A stretch of DNA of 19,172 nucleotides, taken from NCBI GenBank assembly GCA_002429085.1, contig DIYR01000093.1, positions 1 to 19,172 on the forward strand, given 5' to 3'. The notes under the pieces were generated by a model, which was not told where the DNA came from, ran no database searches, and saw nothing but the letters and a program-made list of their open reading frames with translations. Position 1 is the stretch's first letter. Each line of letters opens with the position of its first letter. Positions 7,029 to 15,295 of the stretch are shown here, in pieces. The DNA is from Flavobacteriales bacterium UBA6049 (GTDB lineage Bacteria > Bacteroidota > Bacteroidia > Flavobacteriales_G > Salibacteraceae). Both the position numbers and the translations under genes were made by a program.

Positions 7029-8207
7029 TTATCCAGCTCGCTTGGCTCTTTCCCATAATGACGATTGAGAGCCTTTTGCAAATCTCTGTAAACCAGCGAA
7101 AACGGCATAGTTCATTACCGAAAAATAATATGGAACATACAGGGCTTTTATGCGCATTTGTTTGCTTTCAAAATACCATCCTATTCCTGCCAGAATATAA
7201 AATGCCAATTGCCCCAGTAGTAGCAAATTATATATTCCACCTATTTCAATAGCTAAGAAAGCATTGATAGGAAAAAGCAGTACTAAACAGAAGGCAGCGA
7301 CACTCCAACGGAGTACACGATGCGATACATATTGAAACCAAAGAATGGGATTGAAAAATGGATTGGCTACCTTTTTTAATCGGAACATACTTTGCCAACC
7401 ACCAGCACAAATACGAACTTTCCTTTTTAATTCTTCACTAACGTTTGCTGATGCATACTCGGCAGCCATTGCCTGTGGTTCATACGTAGTTCTATATCCT
7501 TTTTCTGTTACCCTCATACTTTGCATAAAATCATCCAATAGGGTATCACTCGGAAGCTCTTCATACAATGATTTACGGTAGGCCATTAATTCACCAGCTG
7601 CTCCTACAACAGAATAAAGCTGAGAGTCCATACGTTTCAGTGCCGACTCATATTTCCAGTATATTCCTTCTCCTGCGCCAGTTGCACCATCTTCTCCTGT
7701 AGATAGAATTGTTTTTTCACCAGCAACTGCACCTACTTTTGGGTTTGCAAAATGTTGTACGAGTAGGGTTATAGCTTCTTTATTGAGGTCTGTATTTGCA
7801 TCGCAAAAAATCACGATTTCAGCATTGGTGTGTATTACTGCACGATTCATGGCAGAGGCCTTTCCTCTTCTGGGAGGGGCATGCATGGGTTTTATTCCAT
7901 CGCTTTCTCTAGAGGCAATTATTTCTGCTGTTTGATCGTCTGAACCATCTGAAATGAAAATTAAGTCTAATTGACCGGGATACGTGAGTTCTAATGAGTT
8001 GTCAATTTTTCTACCGATGTATGCATCTTCATTAAAGCATGGAACAATCAATGCTACATGGGGCCATTCTTCATAAGAATGAATAGCTTTTTTTCTTCCA
8101 AACGCTTTTTTCAGTTTGGTTAGAACAAGTAATAATACTCCGTATCCTACATAAGTGTAAATCACAATAAATAGGAAAATCCAAAAGATCCATTCTAGTG
8201 AGCTCAT
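7029..8207 (-). CDS. Membrane GT2 glycosyltransferase (processive type)
   Basis: This 392-residue protein has an N-terminal membrane helix (about 5-30). A GT-A domain follows, with SDGSDDQT near 86-93, a CDANTD metal-binding motif near 134-139, a general-base TLLDDF motif near 221-226, and a RICAGGWQ stretch near 268 in place of the QxxRW signature. Three or so C-terminal membrane helices lie at about 300-370. This layout matches cellulose synthase-like or IcaA-like enzymes that build a polymer on the cytoplasmic face and may thread it through the membrane. Its ATG overlaps the stop of the preceding GT4 gene by 4 bp, so the two are probably translationally coupled. Donor sugar and linkage cannot be told from sequence. 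Confidence 0.88.
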   Translation of the reverse strand: MSSLEWIFWIFLFIVIYTYVGYGVLLLVLTKLKKAFGRKKAIHSYEEWPHVALIVPCFNEDAYIGRKIDNSLELTYPGQLDLIFISDGSDDQTAEIIASRESDGIKPMHAPPRRGKASAMNRAVIHTNAEIVIFCDANTDLNKEAITLLVQHFANPKVGAVAGEKTILSTGEDGATGAGEGIYWKYESALKRMDSQLYSVVGAAGELMAYRKSLYEELPSDTLLDDFMQSMRVTEKGYRTTYEPQAMAAEYASANVSEELKRKVRICAGGWQSMFRLKKVANPFFNPILWFQYVSHRVLRWSVAAFCLVLLFPINAFLAIEIGGIYNLLLLGQLAFYILAGIGWYFESKQMRIKALYVPYYFSVMNYAVFAGLQRFAKGSQSSLWERAKRAG

Positions 8208-9337
8208 AGGTTTAAGGTTTTAGAATAAATGGCCAAATACTGTTTTGCAGTAGCTTCCCAAGAGAATTCTTTGGCCCTTGCTAGGCCTTTTGGGATTAGT
8301 TTTTTTCTGAGGTCGGTATCTGAAGTTATGAGAGAGATGCCTTGTTTTATATCAGCTACTTGAGTTGGGTTAGTGAGTAAAGCGGCATCTCCAGCCACTT
8401 CTGGCATAGAAGCTGCTTGTGATGTGAGAACAGGAGTTCCACAAGCCATTCCTTCTAGAATTGGAATACCAAAGCTTTCTCTTAATGAAGGATAGATAAG
8501 TGCGTGAGCCAAGGTTAAAATGACGGGAATGTGCTTATGAACAATGTAACCTGGGAAGTAGAATTGTGCGAATAGGTTGGAAGCTTTAAGTTTTTCTAGC
8601 TGTTGTTGAACTAGTTCAGGTGCATAATCTCCAATAACAATGGGATAAGGGTTATTCGTTTCTTGGCAGTATTGAACATAAGCTTCAATGAGTCTCTTAG
8701 TATTCTTTTTTGGATCTGTATTTCCGAAGAAAAAAATGAATTGATCTGGCAACTGATACAGTTGCTTAACATCTGCTAAGAGTTGTTCGTCTGTTATTGG
8801 TTCGAACATGGAAGAAACTGCATTATAAACTGCAACAAGATTCTCTTTTGGTAAGTGTAGCGCTTCTCCAATACGTTCTCTCTCGAAGTTACTTACCGTA
8901 ATTACCTTTTTAGCTTTCCGTAAAACTTGCGGAACAATCCATTTTCGGTATAAATTCCCCATGCGTTGATAGCGAGTAAAGCCTTTTGCTTTCAACACAT
9001 TCATTTCTAAATAAATGATGTCGTGCAATGTGAGAATCAAAGGGATAGGACAATTTAGAGGCGCGGTATTACTAGTGCAATGTAGTAGATCTACTCCATG
9101 TTCTTCTGCTTTTTTTGGAAGTCGAATCTGTTCCCAAACAGGATATGAACCACTGAATTCAACTATTTTCATAGATTCCGTTTCCGGCAAGCATCTATCC
9201 TCATCGGGTTGCACAAAAACCACAAATTCAAATGGAGTTTCCATTCGTTGAAGTGCACGCAGCACTTCTAGAATCACCATATCCATACCATGCTTTTTAC
9301 TTCGGAATATGCGTTGAGCTTCTATGCCTATTTTCAT
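8204..9337 (-). CDS. GT4 glycosyltransferase
   Basis: This 377-residue cytosolic GT-B enzyme has no membrane segment. The N-terminal Rossmann half includes LLHCTSNTAPLNCPIPLILTLHD, and the C-terminal nucleotide-sugar half carries FFFGNTDPKKNTKRLIEAY and the EX7E motif ESFGIPILE (about 286-294). The LHDIIYLE and YPSLRESFG stretches resemble mannosyltransferases of the MtfB/WbaZ group. It would add one sugar to a growing repeat unit from an NDP-sugar. It overlaps both neighbours by 4 bp within the operon. The exact sugar is unknown. Confidence 0.92.
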   Translation of the reverse strand: MKIGIEAQRIFRSKKHGMDMVILEVLRALQRMETPFEFVVFVQPDEDRCLPETESMKIVEFSGSYPVWEQIRLPKKAEEHGVDLLHCTSNTAPLNCPIPLILTLHDIIYLEMNVLKAKGFTRYQRMGNLYRKWIVPQVLRKAKKVITVSNFERERIGEALHLPKENLVAVYNAVSSMFEPITDEQLLADVKQLYQLPDQFIFFFGNTDPKKNTKRLIEAYVQYCQETNNPYPIVIGDYAPELVQQQLEKLKASNLFAQFYFPGYIVHKHIPVILTLAHALIYPSLRESFGIPILEGMACGTPVLTSQAASMPEVAGDAALLTNPTQVADIKQGISLITSDTDLRKKLIPKGLARAKEFSWEATAKQYLAIYSKTLNL

Positions 9338-10521
9338 GGTTTCGGTTTTTGGTGTGCAGAAGCACTATGATCTGTGTGAATGAATGATTTATTGGCTCCT
9401 TTTAATTTGAATAGGTTGGCCAGCATTAACCAAAATGCCTTTGGTAAGCTAGCAATAGCTTTTAGTGTTTGTTTATTCCAGTATTTTATTGGAACACTAA
9501 TTAGTATGGCAAAGCAAGTTACACCCCACATACACAACCAAGCATTTCTACTTGGGTAAATGTCGAACACTAAGGCAATAGCGGCTAAAATGGTTGATAG
9601 ACCAAGCTGAATAACTCTAGGGGCTAAAATCATTTGAATCGCTTTATCTAAATAATCTATGTTCCCTTTGGTGAAAAGGGCAGATATGGCTGGGATAATA
9701 TGGATTCTGAAGTAATGAAATTGGGCACTTAGCCAACGTTTTCGTTGTTTCTCAAATCGTTCAGCTTCTTGAACCTTTTCATCATAAACGAGCGCGTCAT
9801 TTGCATAGTGAATTGTCTTTGACTGAGAGAGTAGCTTAAGCTCCATTTCTTTGTCAAAACCACCTATAGCCTCTATCTCGTGGATGAATTCTTTATAAAA
9901 GTTGAATTCAATAGCTTTTCCTGAACCAATAAATGCTGCTGATAGGCCCAATGCTCTATGCCCATATCTAAAAATATGATTATTCACTTCTTCACTGATA
10001 GCATCTAGAATGGCAAATTTTGAATCGGTATTAAGAGCTACACGATGTGCTTGAAGTATGAGTTTATTGTCCTGAAGGTGATCATTTAGTTTTTGAAGAA
10101 AGTCATTTTCCATGACATTGTCGATATCAAGTATGATTGCATAATCGTAGTTGCCTTGTGTTCTTGATACTGCTTCTTTGAGTGATTTTGCTTTTGTACT
10201 CTTATTAAATTTAACCTCTATTACGTGTAGCTGATGTTGCTGTAACTCTGCAATTGTTTTTGATTCTAAAGAATCTGCGATAACATATACATCAAAGAGT
10301 TCTTTTGGATAGTTCTGTTCAAGTGCTTTCGGTCCAGTGTACTTAATTACTTCATCGCCTTTATAGCAAGCAATGTAAACGGCAAATTTTTTAGATGGAG
10401 CACTGTTTAAAGGCGTTAAGCTAGGAGTAAGTATTCCAGCAACAGCAAACACGAAAAAATAGAGTGCATTAAACAACAAATATGCCCATAAAACTGCTAG
10501 GATTAGATTGATAAGGAACAT
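9334..10521 (-). CDS. Membrane GT2 glycosyltransferase, cellulose synthase-like
   Basis: This 395-residue protein begins with a long hydrophobic segment (about 2-32). The GT-A domain follows, with IADS near 82, the metal motif ILDIDN near 131-136, the catalytic GGFDKEMELKL near 219-229 and QRKRW near 257-261, the QxxRW acceptor-binding motif. Two or three membrane helices follow (about 300-350). The full D, DxD, ED, QxxRW set marks a processive-type GT2. It is the better candidate of the two membrane GTs in this operon for a polymer synthase. It starts 15 bp after the upstream GT2 and overlaps the GT4 start by 4 bp. The tail (380-395) is basic and His/Ser/Pro-rich. Confidence 0.9.
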   Translation of the reverse strand: MFLINLILAVLWAYLLFNALYFFVFAVAGILTPSLTPLNSAPSKKFAVYIACYKGDEVIKYTGPKALEQNYPKELFDVYVIADSLESKTIAELQQHQLHVIEVKFNKSTKAKSLKEAVSRTQGNYDYAIILDIDNVMENDFLQKLNDHLQDNKLILQAHRVALNTDSKFAILDAISEEVNNHIFRYGHRALGLSAAFIGSGKAIEFNFYKEFIHEIEAIGGFDKEMELKLLSQSKTIHYANDALVYDEKVQEAERFEKQRKRWLSAQFHYFRIHIIPAISALFTKGNIDYLDKAIQMILAPRVIQLGLSTILAAIALVFDIYPSRNAWLCMWGVTCFAILISVPIKYWNKQTLKAIASLPKAFWLMLANLFKLKGANKSFIHTDHSASAHQKPKP

Positions 10522-10536
10522 GAAAAGTGATTTAGT

Positions 10537-11442
10537 CTACAGGGTGTTTTGATTATAAATAGATTGGTTTTTCATGTGCCATTTCAAAGCATTGAGGTAA
10601 ACTTTTCTATGCTCAGAACTGCCACTGGCTATTTGTTTTAGTAATCCTTTAGGATAACTTACCAAAAGGTAAAACATTAGTGCTAACAATCGTTTGATAC
10701 CCGTCATATTTCTTCTGAGAAACAATAAGCGATTGCGTGTGAGATAATATAATTTTAAAGGACTGGCTTTTCCCACACTCATACTTTCTTTGTGGTACAC
10801 TTTTGATGCTCCCACATAAGCAATTTGCCAGCCATGGTTTTTAATGCGCTCACTGTAGTCTACCTCTTCGTAGTACAAAAAGTAGTTTTCGTACATCAAT
10901 CCTACTTGTTGAAACATCTCTCTCTTCAATGCCATTGCAGCCCCATGTGCTAGGCCACAGATCATAAAATCATCGTATTGACCATTATCAGATTCTCCAA
11001 ACCCTCTACTAAATCCTCTACCAGTAAGCCAGTGAAGTCCTGGATGACCAGCATACTGAATGATGTTTTCTCTGTTATGAAATATGAGTTTGGAACTGAT
11101 GCATCCAACCTTTGGGTGTTCTAGAAATGCTTGTACGATTGGCTCTAAAAAACCAGGATCAACTTCTGTATCATTATTCAAGAGCATTACAATTTCTCCT
11201 TTCGAAACTCTAATCCCTAAGTTATTTCCACCTGCAAAACCTAAATTTCGTTTGCTGAAAACAAATTGAACTTCTGGAAAGGAATCTTTTAAGTGATGTG
11301 GTGGCTCTTCAGAAGCATTGTCAACTACAATAACTTCTACATTCGGGTAGGTGACATATCTTAACGATTCTAATAACTCAGCGGTTACTGAAGCACCGTT
11401 GAAATTGATGGTGATAAGAGATATCAACGGTTGATTTTCCAT
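10537..11442 (-). CDS. GT2 glycosyltransferase, rhamnosyltransferase-like
   Basis: This 301-residue protein begins MENQPLISLITINFNG, the standard opening of WbbL/RfbF-like enzymes. An in-frame upstream ATG at 11535 is rejected because the 31 extra residues overlap the co-polymerase gene and match nothing. With the chosen ATG the gene starts 1 bp after that gene's stop. Motifs are VVDNAS near 39-44, the metal-binding region MLLNNDTEV near 86-94 (NND instead of DxD, normal in this group), GAAMALKREMF near 170, and YYEEVDYSERIKNHGW near 189-204. A hydrophobic stretch near 254-264 may associate with the membrane. It probably transfers rhamnose or another deoxyhexose onto a lipid-linked intermediate. 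Confidence 0.9.
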   Translation of the reverse strand: MENQPLISLITINFNGASVTAELLESLRYVTYPNVEVIVVDNASEEPPHHLKDSFPEVQFVFSKRNLGFAGGNNLGIRVSKGEIVMLLNNDTEVDPGFLEPIVQAFLEHPKVGCISSKLIFHNRENIIQYAGHPGLHWLTGRGFSRGFGESDNGQYDDFMICGLAHGAAMALKREMFQQVGLMYENYFLYYEEVDYSERIKNHGWQIAYVGASKVYHKESMSVGKASPLKLYYLTRNRLLFLRRNMTGIKRLLALMFYLLVSYPKGLLKQIASGSSEHRKVYLNALKWHMKNQSIYNQNTL

Positions 11443-11443
11443 G

Positions 11444-13630
11444 CTATGTCTTATTAAAGTTGAAACTGATGAGTTTTTTAATCCATTTTCTAATGATGGA
11501 TCTATTTTTTGGAAGCTCACCGAGAATACTTTCAAGATCGTCAGGTTCGGTTTTATTTAGCACTACCATTACGGGGTGATCTACAGAGTTTAAGTATAGT
11601 TCTTGTAGATGATCGTCTGCGACAGACCAATTTCTTTTAGCGTTTACAACCAATAATGATAGATCAGCGTTTTTGACCAAACTTGAAGGAATTGAATACT
11701 TGTTAATACATGGTAATTCAACTAGTCTAATTGGTCTTTCGCTAGGTACTTGATCTGATAGTTCCCTGGATGATTCGATTTTGATCAAATTTTCTGGTAT
11801 GGAGTAGGAGATGAGTTCTATTTGATTGGATTGTACATCAATAGAGTGAGCGCCATTTTCTGGAGAGTAAAAAACAGCTTTACCATTAATGGTGGTTAGT
11901 CGTTCTAGTAGTTTTTCAGCAACAAACGATTTACCCTCGTTTGCTCGGAGACTGTAAACAATGATTTTTTGTGGAGACTTTTTATCAGCATCGGGAAGGT
12001 GGATAGATATGGTACTGATGAGTTGTTCAATAAGTGAATGTTGTGTTTCATCTAAGCGAATAGCTTTTCTGGTTTTAACGGAGTCATTAGCGATAGCTCC
12101 TGCTAAAGGAGCTTTGCTGAATTCTGAAGCACGTTGTGGAGTTTTGATGCTCGCATCTAAAAATGCTCGGAGAAATACCAATACTAGGATTAGGAAGCCT
12201 ACAGAAATTCCGCTAGCAATTACCATGAGCATGCGTTTACTAGCTGCTGGATGCACAGGAAAGAACGGGTCATCCATGATCTGAATTCCGTTGGCTAATT
12301 CAATGCTTTGTTGCTTCAACTTAGCCATGTTTAACCCATGAAGAATAGATAGATATTGCTGTTCTAGAATATCTACTTTCCTGTTCAATTTGTTTAGAGT
12401 AGAACCTAAAGGAGCGAACTCATCGTAGATTTCATCAAATTCCTTTTTTCGTTGTGTGAATACTTCTAAACTGGCCTGATATTCTTCAAACTCGATGAGT
12501 TTTACCAACCATTGATCTAACACTTTACGAGTTTCAATTCCTTGAATGCTGTGTTTATAGTTATGAAATTGGGTGACTACTTTTTTGAGGTCATTTTCTA
12601 GGCGTACTTTCTCGGTAGTTAGACTATCGATTGTAGAAGGATCGATACCATATAACTGTCCGTTAGAAAGTAATTTATTTACATGGCTATATTCTAGGCG
12701 TTTTTGATTGAGTTCTTCGTTATTCTTGAGTTGAACGGCTAAATGGTCGAGGTCATTTTCTAACCTTAAAATGGCAGCTTTGGCAGCTTCCATTTGCATG
12801 CGGTGTTTATACAGTTCACTTTCTAAGCGTTCTTTGTATTCGGCAATGTATTTGGTTTGCATCTCGTAATTGATGATACGATTGTCAATACCAAAAGCTT
12901 TTAAGTTACCTTCTGCATTATCTAATTTTCCTTGAGCTAAAGCCAGTTGTCTTTCAAAATAGGCAACTACATTAGACGTTTCTCCACCTTTTAAATTATT
13001 ATAGCGCCTCATGAAGGTTTCTACCATGAAGACCAAGGTGTTTTTTGCAACTCCAGCATCCGAAGAAGTGAAGTCAATTTGAACCATATCGCTGTTTGAG
13101 AAACGTTTTGGCTTTAAGTTATTTCTGATCTGGTTAATGCTATAAAAACCACCATTCGCCTCAATTAACGAACGTATTTCATTCTTGATAGTGGCATTTT
13201 TATAAGTAGTTAGTTGTTGTAGCGTTTTATCAAAATCATTAGGAACAATAATCTGTTGGCGCAGTGAATCAGGAACCTTCTTCTTTAAGTTTTCGAATCC
13301 CTCACGTGCTAAATACGATAAATCAGCTTTTTCGAGTAAAAGATGTTGTGTGAGTAACTGTAAAGCTACCTCCTCTGTGGTTTGCCTTGAATTAATGGTT
13401 GTAATTAGATTATCAAAAGCATTATTAACCGCATTTCTATCCAACTTAGAGTTTCCTGTTTCGGTAATATCGTAGCCAGAGGCTAAACCAGTGTAAACAG
13501 TAGTGCTAGAAGTGTATTTTTTAGGCAAATTGCCAGTAAGCATAAATACCACCGAAGCAGTAATAATAGGGAAAGTGAGTAACCATTTTAAGTTACGATA
13601 AATGAGCCTTATGATTTGAACAATACTCAT
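11444..13630 (-). CDS. Wzc-like polysaccharide co-polymerase with degenerate kinase domain
   Basis: This 728-residue inner-membrane protein has a Wzz domain with first membrane segment at about 16-34, a large periplasmic part rich in coiled coil (about 210-460), the Pro-rich PFFPVHPAASKR lead-in and a second membrane segment (about 466-490). The cytoplasmic part is built like a BY-kinase. Its P-loop region SLRANEGKSF (about 557-566) keeps GKS. The Walker A' position reads AVFYSPENG instead of the usual LLIDxDxR, the Walker B region reads IRLVELPC without Asp, and the C-terminus lacks a tyrosine cluster. It therefore probably controls chain length and export as a structural partner, without tyrosine kinase activity. 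It overlaps the TolC-like gene by 4 bp, a typical pairing of export components. Confidence 0.88.
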   Translation of the reverse strand: MSIVQIIRLIYRNLKWLLTFPIITASVVFMLTGNLPKKYTSSTTVYTGLASGYDITETGNSKLDRNAVNNAFDNLITTINSRQTTEEVALQLLTQHLLLEKADLSYLAREGFENLKKKVPDSLRQQIIVPNDFDKTLQQLTTYKNATIKNEIRSLIEANGGFYSINQIRNNLKPKRFSNSDMVQIDFTSSDAGVAKNTLVFMVETFMRRYNNLKGGETSNVVAYFERQLALAQGKLDNAEGNLKAFGIDNRIINYEMQTKYIAEYKERLESELYKHRMQMEAAKAAILRLENDLDHLAVQLKNNEELNQKRLEYSHVNKLLSNGQLYGIDPSTIDSLTTEKVRLENDLKKVVTQFHNYKHSIQGIETRKVLDQWLVKLIEFEEYQASLEVFTQRKKEFDEIYDEFAPLGSTLNKLNRKVDILEQQYLSILHGLNMAKLKQQSIELANGIQIMDDPFFPVHPAASKRMLMVIASGISVGFLILVLVFLRAFLDASIKTPQRASEFSKAPLAGAIANDSVKTRKAIRLDETQHSLIEQLISTISIHLPDADKKSPQKIIVYSLRANEGKSFVAEKLLERLTTINGKAVFYSPENGAHSIDVQSNQIELISYSIPENLIKIESSRELSDQVPSERPIRLVELPCINKYSIPSSLVKNADLSLLVVNAKRNWSVADDHLQELYLNSVDHPVMVVLNKTEPDDLESILGELPKNRSIIRKWIKKLISFNFNKT

Positions 13631-14412
13631 TCGCTTACTTTTAATTCTATCATTTTTACACCAACCAGTTCCTCAAATTTGCTGAACTGACGATAGAAAT
13701 CTCGTTTCTCTTCTTCATACAGCATTTTAGCCGCAGCTCTAATACTTACAAAGCGTGCATAATCTTCCATAGGAACTTGCCCGGTAAGCAGGCCTTGTTC
13801 TGCTAACTCTACATTCACATCTTGTGTATATGCATTTTGAGCAGCGATGATCATTGTTCGTTGGCGAGTGATCAATTCGTAATACTCATCAATTACGGAA
13901 CGATTAAGGTTTACTTTCATCACTTCTCGCATCTCAACAGAAGCATCGCGTTCTGCTTTAACTTGATTTACAAAGTTTCTTCTACCAAGAAACTCGTATA
14001 GAGGGACTCGTAATCCAAGTCCTAAAACATAACCATTCGTAATTCTTGAATCAACTGAAGTACCGCCTACATCTGCTAGTGTAAGTTGTTGATTTCCTGT
14101 TGTGTAGTTTCCAAAAGCATACAGCGTATTCATCCAAAGGCTTCGAGTGTTCTTGATATTGTATTCGTTTGCTCGAATAAGAGCTTCTTGAAACTTAATT
14201 TGGGGATGTTCTTCGTTAGCGATAGTAACAATAGAATCTAGAGGTAACAGTTGATCTTCAATATTTTGGTAAATATCAAAGCTCTGGAAGATGAGGCTAT
14301 CTAATGGATCTATTTTGAGAGAATCAACTAGAATATCTTGTCCTTTAGCATGAATGGAAAAGAATGCTAGAACTACAGAAATAAATGTTACTACGGAAAG
14401 TTTCCGAATCAT
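13627..14412 (-). CDS. Half-length TolC-like outer-membrane protein
   Basis: This 261-residue protein has a signal peptide (about 1-24, ending HAKGQ). The body matches one TolC/OEP repeat. A first long helix (about 57-90, PLDSIVTIANEEHPQIKFQEALIRAN) is followed by a strand pair around 105-140 with the GLGLRVPLYEF motif typical of OEP beta-barrel strands, then two long helices (about 143-195 and 205-255). Normal TolC-family proteins carry two such repeats in 420-500 residues; here only one is present. The signal peptide and the 4-bp overlap with the co-polymerase gene argue against a truncated pseudogene. It is the likely outer-membrane exit for the polysaccharide. Stoichiometry would have to be about double that of TolC if the same pore is built. 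Confidence 0.82.
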   Translation of the reverse strand: MIRKLSVVTFISVVLAFFSIHAKGQDILVDSLKIDPLDSLIFQSFDIYQNIEDQLLPLDSIVTIANEEHPQIKFQEALIRANEYNIKNTRSLWMNTLYAFGNYTTGNQQLTLADVGGTSVDSRITNGYVLGLGLRVPLYEFLGRRNFVNQVKAERDASVEMREVMKVNLNRSVIDEYYELITRQRTMIIAAQNAYTQDVNVELAEQGLLTGQVPMEDYARFVSIRAAAKMLYEEEKRDFYRQFSKFEELVGVKMIELKVSE

Positions 14413-14445
14413 AATTCGAAAATTACAACTTTCCTGTGCAATTAT

Positions 14446-14862
14446 TTATTCATTTCCTTGAATAGTCAGCATGATTTTTCTTGAACCTCCTTGATTCCTG
14501 AACTCACCCAAATAAATGCCCTGCCAAATTCCCAATTTTAATTGGTTATTCGCAATTGGAATAGTTAATTGACAGCCAATAATACTTGATTTAATGTGTG
14601 CTGGTAGATCATCCGATCCTTCTAAAGTATGTCTGAAGTAGGGTTCATTTTCTGGAACCGATTTCATAAAGAAATCATGAAGATCTAGCGCTACGTCTGG
14701 ATCAGTGTTTTCATTTATTGTTAACCCTGCTGAGGTATGTAACAACATTAAATGCATCAATCCCTTACTTGGGAAATAAGGGATTTGAGCAATAATTTCA
14801 TTCGTTATTAAGTGAAATCCTTTTCTTTTTTGAGCTAAGATTATTTCTTTCTGCCAGAACAT
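14446..14862 (-). CDS. yjbQ: YjbQ-family (UPF0047) protein
   Basis: This 138-residue protein, when started at the internal ATG (14862, MFWQKEIILAQKRKG), has the normal family length. The longer frame from 14931 would overlap the divergent arfB coding region. Signatures are HTSAGLTINENTDPDV (about 43-58), EGSDDLPAHIKSS (about 81-93) and LGIWQGIYLGEFRNQG (about 109-124), covering the conserved His, Asp and Glu cluster. E. coli YjbQ has weak thiamine-phosphate synthase activity; the true cellular role is unsettled. It ends 33 bp before the TolC-like gene on the same strand and could be co-transcribed with the polysaccharide operon, though it has no evident link to it. Confidence 0.92.
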   Translation of the reverse strand: MFWQKEIILAQKRKGFHLITNEIIAQIPYFPSKGLMHLMLLHTSAGLTINENTDPDVALDLHDFFMKSVPENEPYFRHTLEGSDDLPAHIKSSIIGCQLTIPIANNQLKLGIWQGIYLGEFRNQGGSRKIMLTIQGNE

Positions 14863-14869
14863 GTGAATG

Positions 14870-14877
14870 TATATTTG
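14870..14877 (+). promoter_or_regulatory. -7 element for arfB
   Basis: TATATTTG matches TAnnTTTG perfectly and lies 10 bp before the arfB ATG. Transcription would then begin only a few nucleotides before the start codon, giving a leaderless or nearly leaderless mRNA. No TTG is seen at the -33 position. Confidence 0.45.
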
Positions 14878-14887
14878 ATGCAATAGT

Positions 14888-15295
14888 ATGGATGAATTAG
14901 AAGAAGAAATACGAGCGAATAGTTGGTTCAAGACGTCTCGAAGTTCAGGAAGTGGAGGACAACACGTAAATAAAGTAGAAACAAAAGTTGAATTAATCTT
15001 TGATTTGGCGAGTTGTGACTTGTTTACTGAGAAGGAATTAGCATTGCTGTATGCGGCTCTTGAGTCTTATATTCATGCTGATGAGTTGATTCATATTACT
15101 TGTCAAGAGAGTAGAAGTCAAACTAGGAATAAACATATTGCTATTCAACGACTTTACGAACTGATAGAGAAGGGGAGAGTACCTAAAAAGAAAAGAGTTG
15201 CAACTAAACCAACAAGAGCAAGTAAGGAGAAAAGAATAAAATCTAAAAAGTATCGATCCGAAGTAAAAGCGAATCGAAAAAAACCTGATTATTGA
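14888..15295 (+). CDS. arfB: ArfB/YaeJ-type ribosome-rescue peptidyl-tRNA hydrolase
   Basis: This 135-residue protein consists of an RF-1 catalytic domain without codon-recognition domains. The SRSSGSGGQHVNKVETKVEL motif holds Gly23-Gly24-Gln25, which hydrolyses peptidyl-tRNA in the ribosomal A site. The C-terminal 35-40 residues are very rich in Lys/Arg (VPKKKRVATKPTRASKEKR). In ArfB this is the tail that enters the empty mRNA channel of stalled ribosomes. The length is close to that of E. coli ArfB (140). It is divergent from yjbQ with only 25 bp between the starts, and its last 7 bp overlap the end of a convergent T9SS cargo gene. Confidence 0.94.
   Translation: MDELEEEIRANSWFKTSRSSGSGGQHVNKVETKVELIFDLASCDLFTEKELALLYAALESYIHADELIHITCQESRSQTRNKHIAIQRLYELIEKGRVPKKKRVATKPTRASKEKRIKSKKYRSEVKANRKKPDY

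Noticed and set aside
11443..11535. Longer start of the rhamnosyltransferase-like gene
   Set aside because: The extra 31 residues lie entirely inside the co-polymerase coding region in another frame and resemble no glycosyltransferase. The Met at 11442 gives the standard N-terminus and a 1-bp gap.
13627..14412. TolC-like gene as a truncated pseudogene
   Set aside because: It has a complete signal peptide, an uninterrupted frame and a coupled 4-bp overlap with the next gene. No remnant of a second repeat is seen in the neighbouring sequence.
14863..14931. Longer start of yjbQ
   Set aside because: It would overlap the arfB start region in antisense. The shorter form has the family's normal length and N-terminus.
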